Of a stretch of DNA of 64,000 nt, positions 1 to 49,617 are shown one piece after another. Under the pieces are notes generated by a model. The model was not told the DNA's origin, did not search any database, and saw only the letters and a list, made by a program, of their open reading frames with translations. Each line of letters opens with the position of its first letter. Within the stretch, counting starts at the first letter, position 1. The stretch covers positions 6,494,586 to 6,558,585 of the forward strand of contig CP099849.1 of assembly GCA_030062745.1 (NCBI GenBank). Reading direction: 5' to 3'. Made by a program: the position numbers and the translations under genes. The DNA comes from Capitulum mitella. Lineage: Eukaryota > Arthropoda > Thecostraca > Pollicipedomorpha > Pollicipedidae.

Positions 1-505
1 CGCGACCTTTCGTTTGATACCCTACTGAAGGCTTTAAGACCAGCATTGCCGATGACATGATGTACGAACCTGCGTCAGTTTTTTCGACGTTGTGTTATGC
101 GTTTTTCCTGCTCTGTGACGTCACGAGTCACGTGACTAGGGCCAATATTTATTTATATAAAATATATAATATTTTGTGAAGCGTGAGATCATGGGCTATC
201 GATTGTTGAAAGACCGGTTCAGATCCGATGTTAAGATTCCGAGATAAGAACGGGTGCCCTTTTTGACACCCCAGGCGGTCGCGGGTACAAAAAAACACGC
301 CAGGCGGTGCCAGGTTAAGTGATGAAACTGTTCTGTGACTTCTTGGAAGTGCACGTCATAAACCGCTCATCTCCTATTCATATCTATGCTGTAAATAATT
401 CACGTCGCTCCCTTGTTCCAACTGACCCAACGCGACTGCACCGAACGTCCCAAAACAGGGGCCGCGCTGCCGGCCGCCGTCGCCCGTGCCCCGCGGCGTA
501 CCCAC
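1..505 (-). other. Partial intron after the last visible anoctamin exon
   Basis: The donor GTGGGT begins at 505 on the minus strand. The next expected exon, which should begin by completing the codon after LTVW and read something like an acidic then TM5-proximal stretch, is not visible, so the intron continues past the window edge. A short TA-rich patch lies at about 147-177. Nothing else was recognised. Confidence 0.7.
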
Positions 506-39394
<38,889 letters not shown>

Positions 39395-39927
39395 CTGTAA
39401 AAATAACACATAAGAGTCTCATAAATTCGAGTGTAGTTTGTAACGCTTCAGTGAAAAAGGAACATGCGAAATGGCCCCTATCTGTACCCAACATGTCTTA
39501 TATATAATAAGAATTAAAGAACTCATACTGACTTAGCTGATGAAAAAACATGTACTTATTTCAGCAAAGCACATGCGGACAATACACATCTGGTGCGCAA
39601 GATGCATTTCTGCGATAGCTGCTCTTTATTTTGCCTGCCATATTGCCAAACTCCTCCCCATTGCATTTGCTGGCTTTAGCGACACAATGTAAAAATACGT
39701 GTTTAACGTCAGTGAATCCGAATACCACGCAACCCAATGAAAGACTGGCGGTAATTGAAGAAAATGGTCATATAGTAGCATTTCCTCCGTAATGTTCCCT
39801 GTTGGCAACGCAGTATATACTCTTTGTTTTAAATCATATGCGTGAAAATGTCTAGATATTTTATTTCATGCAGCTGTAATGGAATGGAATGTTGCTGTTA
39901 AATGCAAAGTGGTGTCATTGGTTTTAA
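39395..39927. other. Sequence upstream of the anoctamin start exon
   Basis: Probably first intron on the minus strand. AT-leaning; no exon, promoter motif or repeat recognised before the MITE at 39928. Confidence 0.5.
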
Positions 39928-41129
39928 CCCTATTCCCGGAGGGCTAGACGGTATGGCCGATTCCCGGCAGGGGGGGGCGGATTCGGCCCCCCCCTGAGAT
40001 CTCGAGAACTACTTATCCGATTTCATGCAACAAACGGCAATCGATTTGCCGTGACGTGAACACATTTTATAAAAGAAATTTTCAAAATTTTGAAATTTGT
40101 GGATACAGGGGCAAAAATGTCAAAATGAGGGTACTTTTGACTTCTATAACTCCGTTGTTTATGGACCGATTTCGATGAAACTGGCACCAATCGAGAGATC
40201 ATGGATAGGGCTTTTACCATGGGTATGCAAATTTGAAATTTTGAGAAAATTCATGGGCGTTCACAGGGTTTCAAAAATAGGGGGATTAGTTTTCCAATAA
40301 CGGAATGAACAAAAGAGGCCAAAACACTTTTTTAGCTTCTGCTAGTCATGTTATGCTAAAGAACTACAAATCGCATTACAATGTTTGTATAATGTTAGCA
40401 TAGGCGGTGCCAGGGACATAAAAAAGGGGGAACTGTCATGGTCGCACGTTTCTCAGATCAACTTGTGACCTTTGACCTTAAATGACCTCCAGTGACCTTG
40501 GGGTCACCTGGAATGATGTCGTGTGCATTCAATATTATCTGTAAACGCTTTTAATCGATTAAATTCACTCTATTCCAAAAAATTCATTTTTTGGCTTTTG
40601 CGATATAGGGTAAGTGCACTGACATTTTAGGTCATAGCTCCGTGACCTGACCTGATATCAAGCTGAAACTTGGTACACAAGTAGAGGGTATCTTTCTACG
40701 TCATATATATTCCGGGTTTGGCATTTGAAAAAACGGCGCCGAAATTATTGCGAAAAAACAAATTTTGACTTTTGACCTTGACCTGACCTTGTAAAGTGAC
40801 CTCAGATAAACAAAATTACATATGCACATTGCCCAACTATTTAGCTATATATTCATATAAAGTTTGAAGTTCTATCTTAAAAACTCTGTTTTTGGCAGAC
40901 ATTTTCCTTTTACCCTCAACATGGCCAAAAATGACCTGAGGTGCCTCCCAAAAACGTTGCCTGGCTCCGCCCCTGAGCAAAATAGAATTTCGAAATTTTG
41001 TCACGGCGCGTAGAAGGAATAGCTAGGAAAAGTGACCAAGTTTCGTGAAGCTGCGTCAAAAAGCCTGGAATTGGCAAGCAAAAAACCCGAGGGGGGGGCG
41101 GATTCCGCCCCCCCCTGCCGGGAATAGGG
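39928..41129. mobile_element. TTAA-flanked MITE, family A copy 2, about 1.20 kb
   Basis: TTAA at 39924-39927 and 41130-41133; ends CCCTATTCCCGG and CCGGGAATAGGG. Alignable throughout with 26638-27855, with small indels. It keeps the TGACCT array (starts 40466, 40473, 40483, 40493) with identical spacing. It begins 534 bp upstream of the start-codon exon, in the presumed first intron or promoter-side DNA of the anoctamin. Confidence 0.9.
40466..40498. promoter_or_regulatory. TGACCT direct-repeat array (DR1-DR4-DR4) in MITE A copy 2
   Basis: Four TGACCT half-sites with spacers of 1, 4 and 4 bases, exactly as in copy 1. A potential nuclear-receptor site by motif only. Confidence 0.5.
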
Positions 41130-41133
41130 TTAA

Positions 41134-44100
41134 AGACATTTTGAAGAGTAAGTAGTAACCTACGAATCTGCAGTATACTTGTAAACGTCCGCCGCTGAGA
41201 CTGAGCATGCACGTCTGTTCAGGGAGGCATTTTCCTCCACGTACATATTTGCATATTCAATCCATTCTTTTTTTTAACATGGATTCAACTTTTACAGCAG
41301 TGTCTTCAGTTGCATGATTGCCATTCTTGGAAGAAGCGGCATTCTTCTTGGTTGTTCCTACTCGCTATGGCGGCATAATTATACTCTTAAAATGCATTGG
41401 CATCCGGTGTGACCGCAGTAACACCGCACTTTAGAACCCTGAGAAACCGTGGCACGTAGAGTGTCAGAAACGTCATAACTGTACCGCGGGCGCAAGAAAT
41501 GTTCATTCTCAGGTCTCAACGACAAACGTGTGTCCGATCCGTTGCTATAGCAACAGTGATTTCATTTACAGATCCTTTTAATGGAGTTCCACATGTTTCA
41601 TTTTCCATAAATGAAGCCGTTATAAACAGAGCCCTTTACCTTACTTAAGGACAATTTTGTCGTACAATCGTTACCAAAAGGAAAAACAAAACAAAACAAA
41701 ACGGGCAAACGCTTTGAGAGGTTATGCCTTTCCACTGAAGAAGGTAAACATGACCTTTCACAGCAAATGTGTATCAAACGAGCACGGACTCAGCTACTGA
41801 AAGTCAAGAAACTTAAACCAAAAACATCGGATCCGTTGTAGTAAAATTTGTCACTTATGAATTACCACTTATGCAAACGCGTGGGAACAGGATGTGCCAC
41901 TGAACAGTTGTAAAGACTGCAAATGTTGAATGGTGGAAATGAAACAGTGCTCAGCAAAAATCCAGAATGTGCGGAAACACGAAAAACAAGCCGAGTGCGC
42001 GAGGAAATTTTCGAAAGCGCGGATCAGAAGATGGGGAATCGAAGCGATTTTTACTTAACTGCCTGACGGGTTCAGTTTACACGTTTGTTCCATGTTCTTT
42101 TCCTCATTTTGCGAAACTATCGTCAAACTCTGTTTATCTGTCATCTCATCCAAGTGCAGTATTTAAAAAAAAAACACGCAGTTTCTTATGTCCAGCATTG
42201 CTTTAATCAGAAGCAAAACAGATGGTCGTCAGACAGTCAGACCAGTTTGGGTCAATTTTCTCAAGTCAGTTCAGTGTTCGACATTCGTTCGTCATCCGCC
42301 ACCGCTGCTGGTTTGGCATGATACACTTAGCCTGTTTATTTTTCGCCAACTTTATTATCATTTTGACCTATCTTAGCATACATTTTTGAAGCAATTTTCT
42401 TGTCATGAAGTCGTGACCGGATAATTTTTATATCCAGGGACAACCCGTATCAAGCCGGATAGTAATAAATCCCTGTCCAGTGAATTCCTACCCCACATTC
42501 TATACACGTTTGCATCATTAAGTTCACAGGATTTCATTGACACAAACTTCTTTTGACAAACTTCTTTTGACCATGGGTGTAGCAACTCACAGAGTAGGTA
42601 GAGCGGCGACCCTGCCGACTTGGGGAAAATTAATCCTATGGTGTTGCATGGATAGAAACGACCTCAAAATGATATCGCATGCGAATTTTGAAAACGCTAC
42701 CGCACTGATGTTTCTTAACTCCGATCGAAAGCTTCTTTGTTTAACAAACCTTGGCCTTCCTGGCGTTTCAGACAACCTGAGGTCATTCATCCCTACCTCA
42801 ATCACCCATCCGAAGCATTCTCCTGGTTATCATGCACGAAACATGATCGTTACGTTTGATGGCAGTTCGCCGTCCATTATCAGGCTGCCAAGAGTGCTTC
42901 CCGCTCACGGACCATCGCGACACACCAGCCTGAACAGTAGCCTTTTCAGACGTAACCTTTTCTGCCAGCGATTAAGAAAAAGATAACGAACAACAAAACT
43001 GTGACGTTCCTTGTTCGGAAGACAAAACTATGAGCAACTTACATTAAAAGTCTGCTATTTTATTGTGTTTCAGTATAAAGAAGCAGAAATATTTCCGTTC
43101 AGTGGGAATCCCATAGGAGCTGATCTTGCCTGCTTAGCGGAAGTTCTGAAATGGTCACGCAGACGAGCAACATGGGATAAGGCTCATTCTCAAGGGCTGC
43201 TAGCTAATCAGGCAAGTAGATTAAGTCCGGCAGCGTCATCAGAGCTCGGGACACATGGAATTCAGCTAAAAACGATCTTGCTAACAATATTTTTAGTTGA
43301 TTAATGCCTCTCTTCAGAGGCATATGTGGTGAACGGAGCCTAAAATCCTTAAAATGTTTATAATGTTCATAATGCCAAACTGGAAGGAAAACCAAACTCA
43401 GCCCATACGCAATAAAATTTCTGATCACGGCGTGATGGTGAGCGATCTTCCTATGCCAAACTGAGACTCACTGGATTGACAATGACACAGAACACGCATC
43501 TGGAAGATGTTCTTGGCATTAGTCGAAATCCTACTAACCCAAATCACTTTCTTTTGAACGTTTTCATACCACAGGCGATGGATTCCCACCACACCATGGT
43601 TATCAACGAAAGAGAAAACTGCTATCCGAGGAAGGAAGTTAAATAGATGAATGATACATCCGTCGTGATAGGTGCATCGGTGATGAAGAAGAGCACTGGT
43701 TTTGACCATGTAATGGAGTCTAAGCCATCTGATAGATTTCTTTAACGTTTCTTGAGAACTGTGGCTGCCACATTTCATATGCGTCAACTAACGCCCTCAC
43801 GACACGGCCCTGAAACCAAACAAATCCTACCCACTGTCAGTCCTTCACACGAGCTCCCAAATCGTCGTCAGCCCGGCGGGCGGTCCTGTCGTCAGCCTCG
43901 GTAAACCCCGCCTGGCATTTGCCAGCGCCTATCCCGCCGCACACATACCGCGCGTACCTTGGGAGCTCGCCGCCACGCGGCTTAAATGGTCCACCGGCTC
44001 GACTCGGACAGTCGACAATCGGCGGAGGTGGCGACTCGATGCAAGGCCGCTGTCGACCCCCCCCCCCCCCCACCCGCCCGCGCCACGCGGCTAATCGCGC

Positions 44101-45996
44101 GGAGCACGCCTCGTTTGTATTGTTGGCAATCGATCAGCTGAATGATGCATGCCGGCGACGGCTCGTTCCGAGACGGTCAGAGCGGCCTGCAGCCGGGGGA
44201 GGGGGGGGGGCTGACCTGAGGTCGCTGGCGGGGACGGCTGGGGTCACGCGTATGGACAGCGGGACGGACGTGACTGCCTGGGCCGGTGGCCGGAGCCGTC
44301 AGGAGGTCACAGGTCAGAGACGGTCGTTCTCCGAACGGCACTGCGGGATTTCCAACCACGCTTCGTTGCGACAGCAGCCCGTCGCGGACTGATACTGTCT
44401 GGGCCGTCATAACAGAGGTCGAAGCTTGCGAGGTGCAGGTTAGTTATTCCATTTACCCATTTAAAGATCTTAAGATATTTATTTAGAGATCTCCTACTTA
44501 ACCTTAAACCTTGTAACCTCGCAACCTTGAAACGGGTTTTTCTAACGGCTAAGTCGTGAATACTTTGTTTTACTGTCAACGTTTTCGCGGAACGGTCGAA
44601 CGTCATTCGCACTAAGACGCAACTGCGTTACTTCGCCGCCCGCTTCATTCCCAGCCCGTAGAACACTACAGCTCTCGTAAAAACAAAACATGAAGTTTTT
44701 GCTATATATCGTGGTATGATGACAGGTGTTAAACTCGTTCGTAACATGTCATGGTATGCTGGCGTCGAAGTAAGAAGTTCACTACGTCATTTGGGTGCTT
44801 GCCAAATCGTTATAAAGTCGCTCATTGATGTCAACGATTTATTGACGTGCTCATGGATACTGAAAGGTCAGGTTATCATGGAGAAATGAAACATAAAAGC
44901 CACTGGTTTTGGCAGCATCCTAGCGTCTTCTTTTGATCAGTCTTATGGATAACAATGGGCCAGGATCGTAGAAGTGTCTAAGAAGTTGAGGGGAGATGTT
45001 TTTTTCTTATTGGGCTTATGTCAAATTTTCCAAAAAGCGGGGGAAGGAGATGGCATGGCCCCAGCCTCTCATGTTCCTATGCCAATGCAAGGGAGAAGTG
45101 CTAATCCTCACCCTACATTTCTCGGCGACACGCTATGTTTGATGGTTCGAGAGCTTAGGCAGACTTGCAGGACAGTCATCTTTTAGCCCTGGCTGTCTTC
45201 TCAGACAGCCAGATTCCCAATCAACGGAAAAGAAATGCACACGCTCCCGGGACGCAAGAAACATCCATCTCTTAAGCCAATGCAAGGTGATACGGTCTGG
45301 ACCTGAATTAGCTGCACAGCCCAAACGTGAAGGAAGCAGAAAGAGGCAAAAAGCACAGCTGCAGAACCAAAATGATCGCAGTCTTTACATTGGGTTGAGT
45401 CGTGCAGCCACAGTTTGTTGGCATCACGTTGGCACTGAAATCGAAATTGTTCCTCGTGTTTGATGGCTTCGTGATTACTCACAGGACTTACACTTACAGA
45501 GACTTACAGAGACTTACGAGAAACTTTTCCAACTTCGGTTTTTGATGCTTCCAATCAACAACGAAAGCAAACCCTCCCGGACATAAGAAACCAATTAAGA
45601 CCAATACACGACGACACCAGCTCTTCGATCGAAACCCGTCGGTGCCAGTTGCATCAGTCTGCAGAACGCCAATTATCACAGTCTTGACATAACGATTAGC
45701 CGTGTAGTTCGCGACTGCGATCTGATTTCGGCTTTAGATCTGGAATGCCTGAAGTCACATGCCAAACCAGAAAGGCCGCAAGCATCCTCATGACATGTCA
45801 GATATGCGTTCTGAACGTCGTTTTTCAGGCTAAGCAATGTGACCCAGAACAGCGAAGAGAACTTTTATACGCCTCTGCTGAATCTGAGTACCCGATCGAC
45901 CCGGCCAGGGCAGTGTCGGAGCCGGACGACCCGTCTCCCCGCAGATGCTTCAGCACGTACCGTGATCCCGTCCGTGAACGGGCACTCCTGGCCTGG
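41134..45996. other. No gene recognised
   Basis: AT-leaning sequence with a GC/CpG-rich block at about 43840-44350 that includes C- and G-tracts. A diverged duplicate pair of about 100 bp lies near 45215-45280 and 45545-45610 (shared CCAATCAAC and CTCCCGGGAC/CTCCCGGAC). Open frames here show no domain and no supporting splice pattern. Confidence 0.5.
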
Positions 45997-46340
45997 CCAC
46001 AAGAACTCCCCAGCTATGACCGGGTACGTGACCTGTAGAGATGGCATCGCTTGGGGAGCAGCTGGGGAGCAATCACGCCCTATGCTGCCCACATGTGGTA
46101 AAATTTCCATTAGAAGTTGCATAAAAAACGACACCTTTGCTTCCATTGAAAACATCATAAGTGATGCGCCACAAGAACTCCCCAGCTATGATTGGGCACG
46201 TGACCTATAGAGGTGGGATTGCTAGGAAACAGTTGAGGAGCAATTAAGCCCTGCGCTTCCCATACGTAGTGAAATTTCCATTAAACGTTGCATAAAAAAC
46301 GACCTCTTTGCTTCCACTGAAAACATCCTAAGATCAGCGA
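45997..46340. repeat. About 172-bp tandem duplication
   Basis: CCACAAGAACTCCCCAGCTA begins at 45997 and 46169. The copies continue in parallel through AAATTTCCATTA and GTTGCATAAAAAACGAC to GAAAACATC, with roughly 85 percent identity by eye. Confidence 0.9.
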
Positions 46341-48380
46341 TGTGATGGCTGGAGCAGCCGGTCTCGTTCGGAGTTGTGTCGGCTCCGAGTCTGTCGAGCT
46401 TGCGCGCATGCGGGCACTCTCCGCGCTGCACCCGAGCCGCCTAATTAAACTGCCCTGCTGATCAGGGCGCGGGAGCGATCACGCGAATCGCTGGTCCGGT
46501 GTCGATGCTCCTCCCCTCCGCCCTCAGTTTCGGTCTCCGTTTGGCAGCCATAGTACCCTGCACGTAGATCACGGCTGAGTCTCGGTTTAGGATGTGGAAG
46601 GAACACGACGGGGAACACCCGAATAGCCACGTGGGTTGCGAGTCGGATGTACTGAAGCAACGCGAGACTTACACAACAACAGTGCCGCAGCAGCAATCTT
46701 TTTACAGACGCGGACGGCTTGGCGACGCAGCACGTGGGCTGAGCTTTTTCGGCGCGTCATTCCAAGGGAAACCACTCCCATATTCGTTTCATGTCCGCCG
46801 TAAGCGTTTTATACGTCCGGACACCAGCGCGGTAGCCGAGACCACGACGACTGCCGAAATCGAGGGAAGCCGACACGCTGGCCGAGGGCCACCAGCAACC
46901 GAGCACAATCGACCGGGGTGCGTCGGCGTCAAGGCCGGGCCTAACGGCTAATTTGCATACGGGCGCGCGGCCCGCCGCCACCGCCGTCGGCATGGATTGA
47001 GCACGATGGCCGCCCGTCCCCAGCCGGCCCGGGGGCCCGGGGACGGCTAGCACGCGTCGGCCGCCGCACGAGAACGTGCAGCGGTCAAAACACCGTACGG
47101 GGCACTAGCCAGCACGCCAGCGCGGCGTGCGGGGTCCGGACAGTCCAGCGGGGCGGCGGCGGCCGACCCCGGAGACCGATCACGGTCCACTCACCGGCGG
47201 TCGTGTCCGTGCGTCACGAGGAGCGCTCGGCGGCCATGCCCCGCGGCGGTGCGACGCCGGCCGCCTCCAACCCGGCCGCACGCTTAGTCGATACTGAGCC
47301 ATCGACGCTGCCGCCGACGTCGGCCGTCGGCCGGACGGGGAGGAGCGGCGGGGGCGGGGCGGCGGCCCTGGGCCGGCGCCCCGACATTCCGCGCTCGGAC
47401 GTCCGGCGGTGGATGTCCGCCCGGCGCCGGATCACGCAATGCCGCTCGTTAGCACGTCCACCGGCACCGGGCCAGCGGTCGGACTGCCTCGGCGCGTCGT
47501 CGGGAATGGCGAAGAGATGCCGAGGATTTTGGAGCCGAGTGAGTGTCGTCAGAGTGATACTGCATTGTTTTAAGTGCTTGTTGGAGGTTTTGAAGGTACT
47601 GGCGCTGGAAGCACGCCATGGCTGTCATGACATTGACTAAATGAGATACTGACGCCAGTGCCCAAGTCATTCCAAACCGCATGCTTGAAATCACCAAAGG
47701 TAAAACTGTTTAGAACAGCAGATTTAATACCCGAACACAGATGCATTTCCAGGAATGTAAGCCTCGTTCGCAGTGAATTTTCCTTGACGAAGTGTGTTTT
47801 AAAAAGGCCGAAGTGTGCGTTTTGTCTCAAACGGCCTCATCGTTGTGAGGGCGCAGAATCTACAGTCGGAGACATTTGAGTTGTGTTTTGAGGTTTACTG
47901 TTAGCGATGTCCGCCATGCTTTGCGTTTCCTTACTGCAGACATCGGTGTAGTTTTTTTGCATTTGTGTGAGTGCCTCGGCAACGCCAATAATAGTTTGGC
48001 AGCCACGAAGATTTCCGAAATTCACAGGCGTCCATATGCGGTGGGCACCAACAGTAAATTGGAGTCCCAAGATAATGCATGGGTGGACAACGTCCTCCCA
48101 TTTATCTTACAGAGTTTCATGTTTACCTGCAGATGATGCACGCCGTCAGCTCACCGCAAATTCACTGTGTCCATCTCATCTTATTGTCCGTCTCGGCGTT
48201 CTAAGGAGGCTGCCCATCAATTCTCTCTAAAAATTCTGTCTCTATTTGACCGCCTTCAGCAACACGGGGGAGGAGGGATACGACCCCTAGCCATTTCAAA
48301 CCTGACGTGATAGAGCAACGAAACCAAAACGAGCGTTTGCCTTTGTCTTTTAGCTATACGATATCCAGGTTTGACCCCCG
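46341..48380. other. No gene recognised; long GC/CpG-rich block
   Basis: About 46820-47500 is strongly GC-rich with frequent GGCCGGC and CGGCGGCGG. Overlapping open frames on both strands (for example 47203-47640) reflect composition. It is a candidate CpG-island-like promoter region, without direct evidence. Confidence 0.45.
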
Positions 48381-48470
48381 TAGGTCACCCAGTGACATTA
48401 CAGCCTGTAAGGTGACTGGGTGATCTGAGAGAATGATCTTACGGGTGATCCTTTCAGATAGCCTGTATGT
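48381..48470. repeat. Two adjacent short palindromes
   Basis: First, TAGGTCACCCAGTGACATTA pairs imperfectly with TAAGGTGACTGGGTGATC across a short centre. Directly next to it GATCTGAGAGAATGATC pairs with GATCCTTTCAGAT. Confidence 0.7.
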
Positions 48471-49298
48471 TAACAGTTAGCTAAAAGGGGACTTGTCAGC
48501 GGATTCTTGTTTTCGTTCGATGCTATGAAACGTTACCCAAGCAAGAGTTACGGTGCGGTGGTCACTGACACTATGGTCAACACCCATGTGTAAAATTTGG
48601 TAAGGCTGAGCACCGTAAAGGACTTCAAGCGCTGGCTTTCCGATGAAAACTGTCGCCTGTTGTGTGACATGTGATCTGTGTGATCTGTGTGACATGACCT
48701 TGAGAGAGAGATCCTCTCAAGGTACTGAGCTCCGACTTTTAGACAACATGCAAAAAAAATTCAAAACTCAGCTCTGCGAAGCTTCTGGCCTCTATCGAGG
48801 CAGTCGTTCGGGGGCAACTTACGAAAAACCTCTGATGGGTTACACCCCACTGCACTAGCGAGGATTAATAGGAATTCGCCAGCCCTGAAATCTTTAACAA
48901 AGCCGCTTTCTTCCGGCATCTAGCGCCGCGGTTTTCACCAGTTTTCAGACGACGAGCTCGTCCAATCTACTCGCTGAGCCTCCTGAGGGCACTCATCAAA
49001 CACACGTCTTCAGCCCTCTGATGGGACTCGAGCGTCTCTGCCTGCCGACGTGTCTCCCCCGTTCTTATAACGACCTTAACTGTCCCCCCCCCCTTTGAAG
49101 GCCAGTCGGCAGACGACGCAGAAGTGCTGGCGCAGAATCAACAGCCAGCTCCTGCCACCCCCAATTGGCCGGCCGCTCTGGCCATTGCAGATCCGATACT
49201 GCCGATAGCTGGAGTGGATAGGATCAGATCCGATACGGCCGATAGCCGTCCCTCGGCGCGGATAGTATCAGGATCAATCAGCGGCCGCCGACGGCGCA
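48471..49298. other. No gene recognised
   Basis: Mixed composition, no repeat family or coding motif seen; a C-tract lies at about 49085-49093. Confidence 0.5.
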
Positions 49299-49617
49299 GA
49301 GGCCCCCGTCGGCCCCGTCAAAGCAGAGGTCCCAGTGTGGCGGCCCCGCCAGAGGCTCCGGTCTGCCGGCTCCGTCAGAGCAGAGCTTCCGGTCCGCCGG
49401 ATCCATCAGAGAAGAGGTTCCGGTCTGTCGGCCTCGTCGGAGCAGAGGCTCCGGTCTGTCGGCTCCGTCAGAACAGAGGCCCCGGTCTACCGGCCCCGTC
49501 AGAGCAGAGGCCCTGTTCTGCCGGCTCTGTCAGAGCAGAGGCCCCAGTCTGTCGGCCCCATCAGAGGCTCCGTTCTGCCGGCGCCGTCAGAGCAGAGGCC
49601 CCAGTCTGGCGGCCCGC
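49299..49617. repeat. Minisatellite, 31-bp GC-rich unit
   Basis: About ten degenerate units of GAGCAGAGGCCCCGGTCTG followed by CCGGCCCCGTCA. Because 31 is not a multiple of three, the 200-codon frame at 49124-49726 repeats every 31 residues. I treat that frame as an artefact. Confidence 0.9.

Noticed and set aside
42537-42986. 149-codon plus-strand frame
   Set aside because: No domain, ordinary AT-leaning composition, no exon-like boundaries; consistent with a chance frame.
45745-46210. Overlapping frames of 97 and 123 codons
   Set aside because: They run into the 172-bp tandem duplication and show no family resemblance.
47203-47640. 145-codon plus-strand frame in a GC block
   Set aside because: Composition-driven, competing frames on both strands, no recognisable domain.
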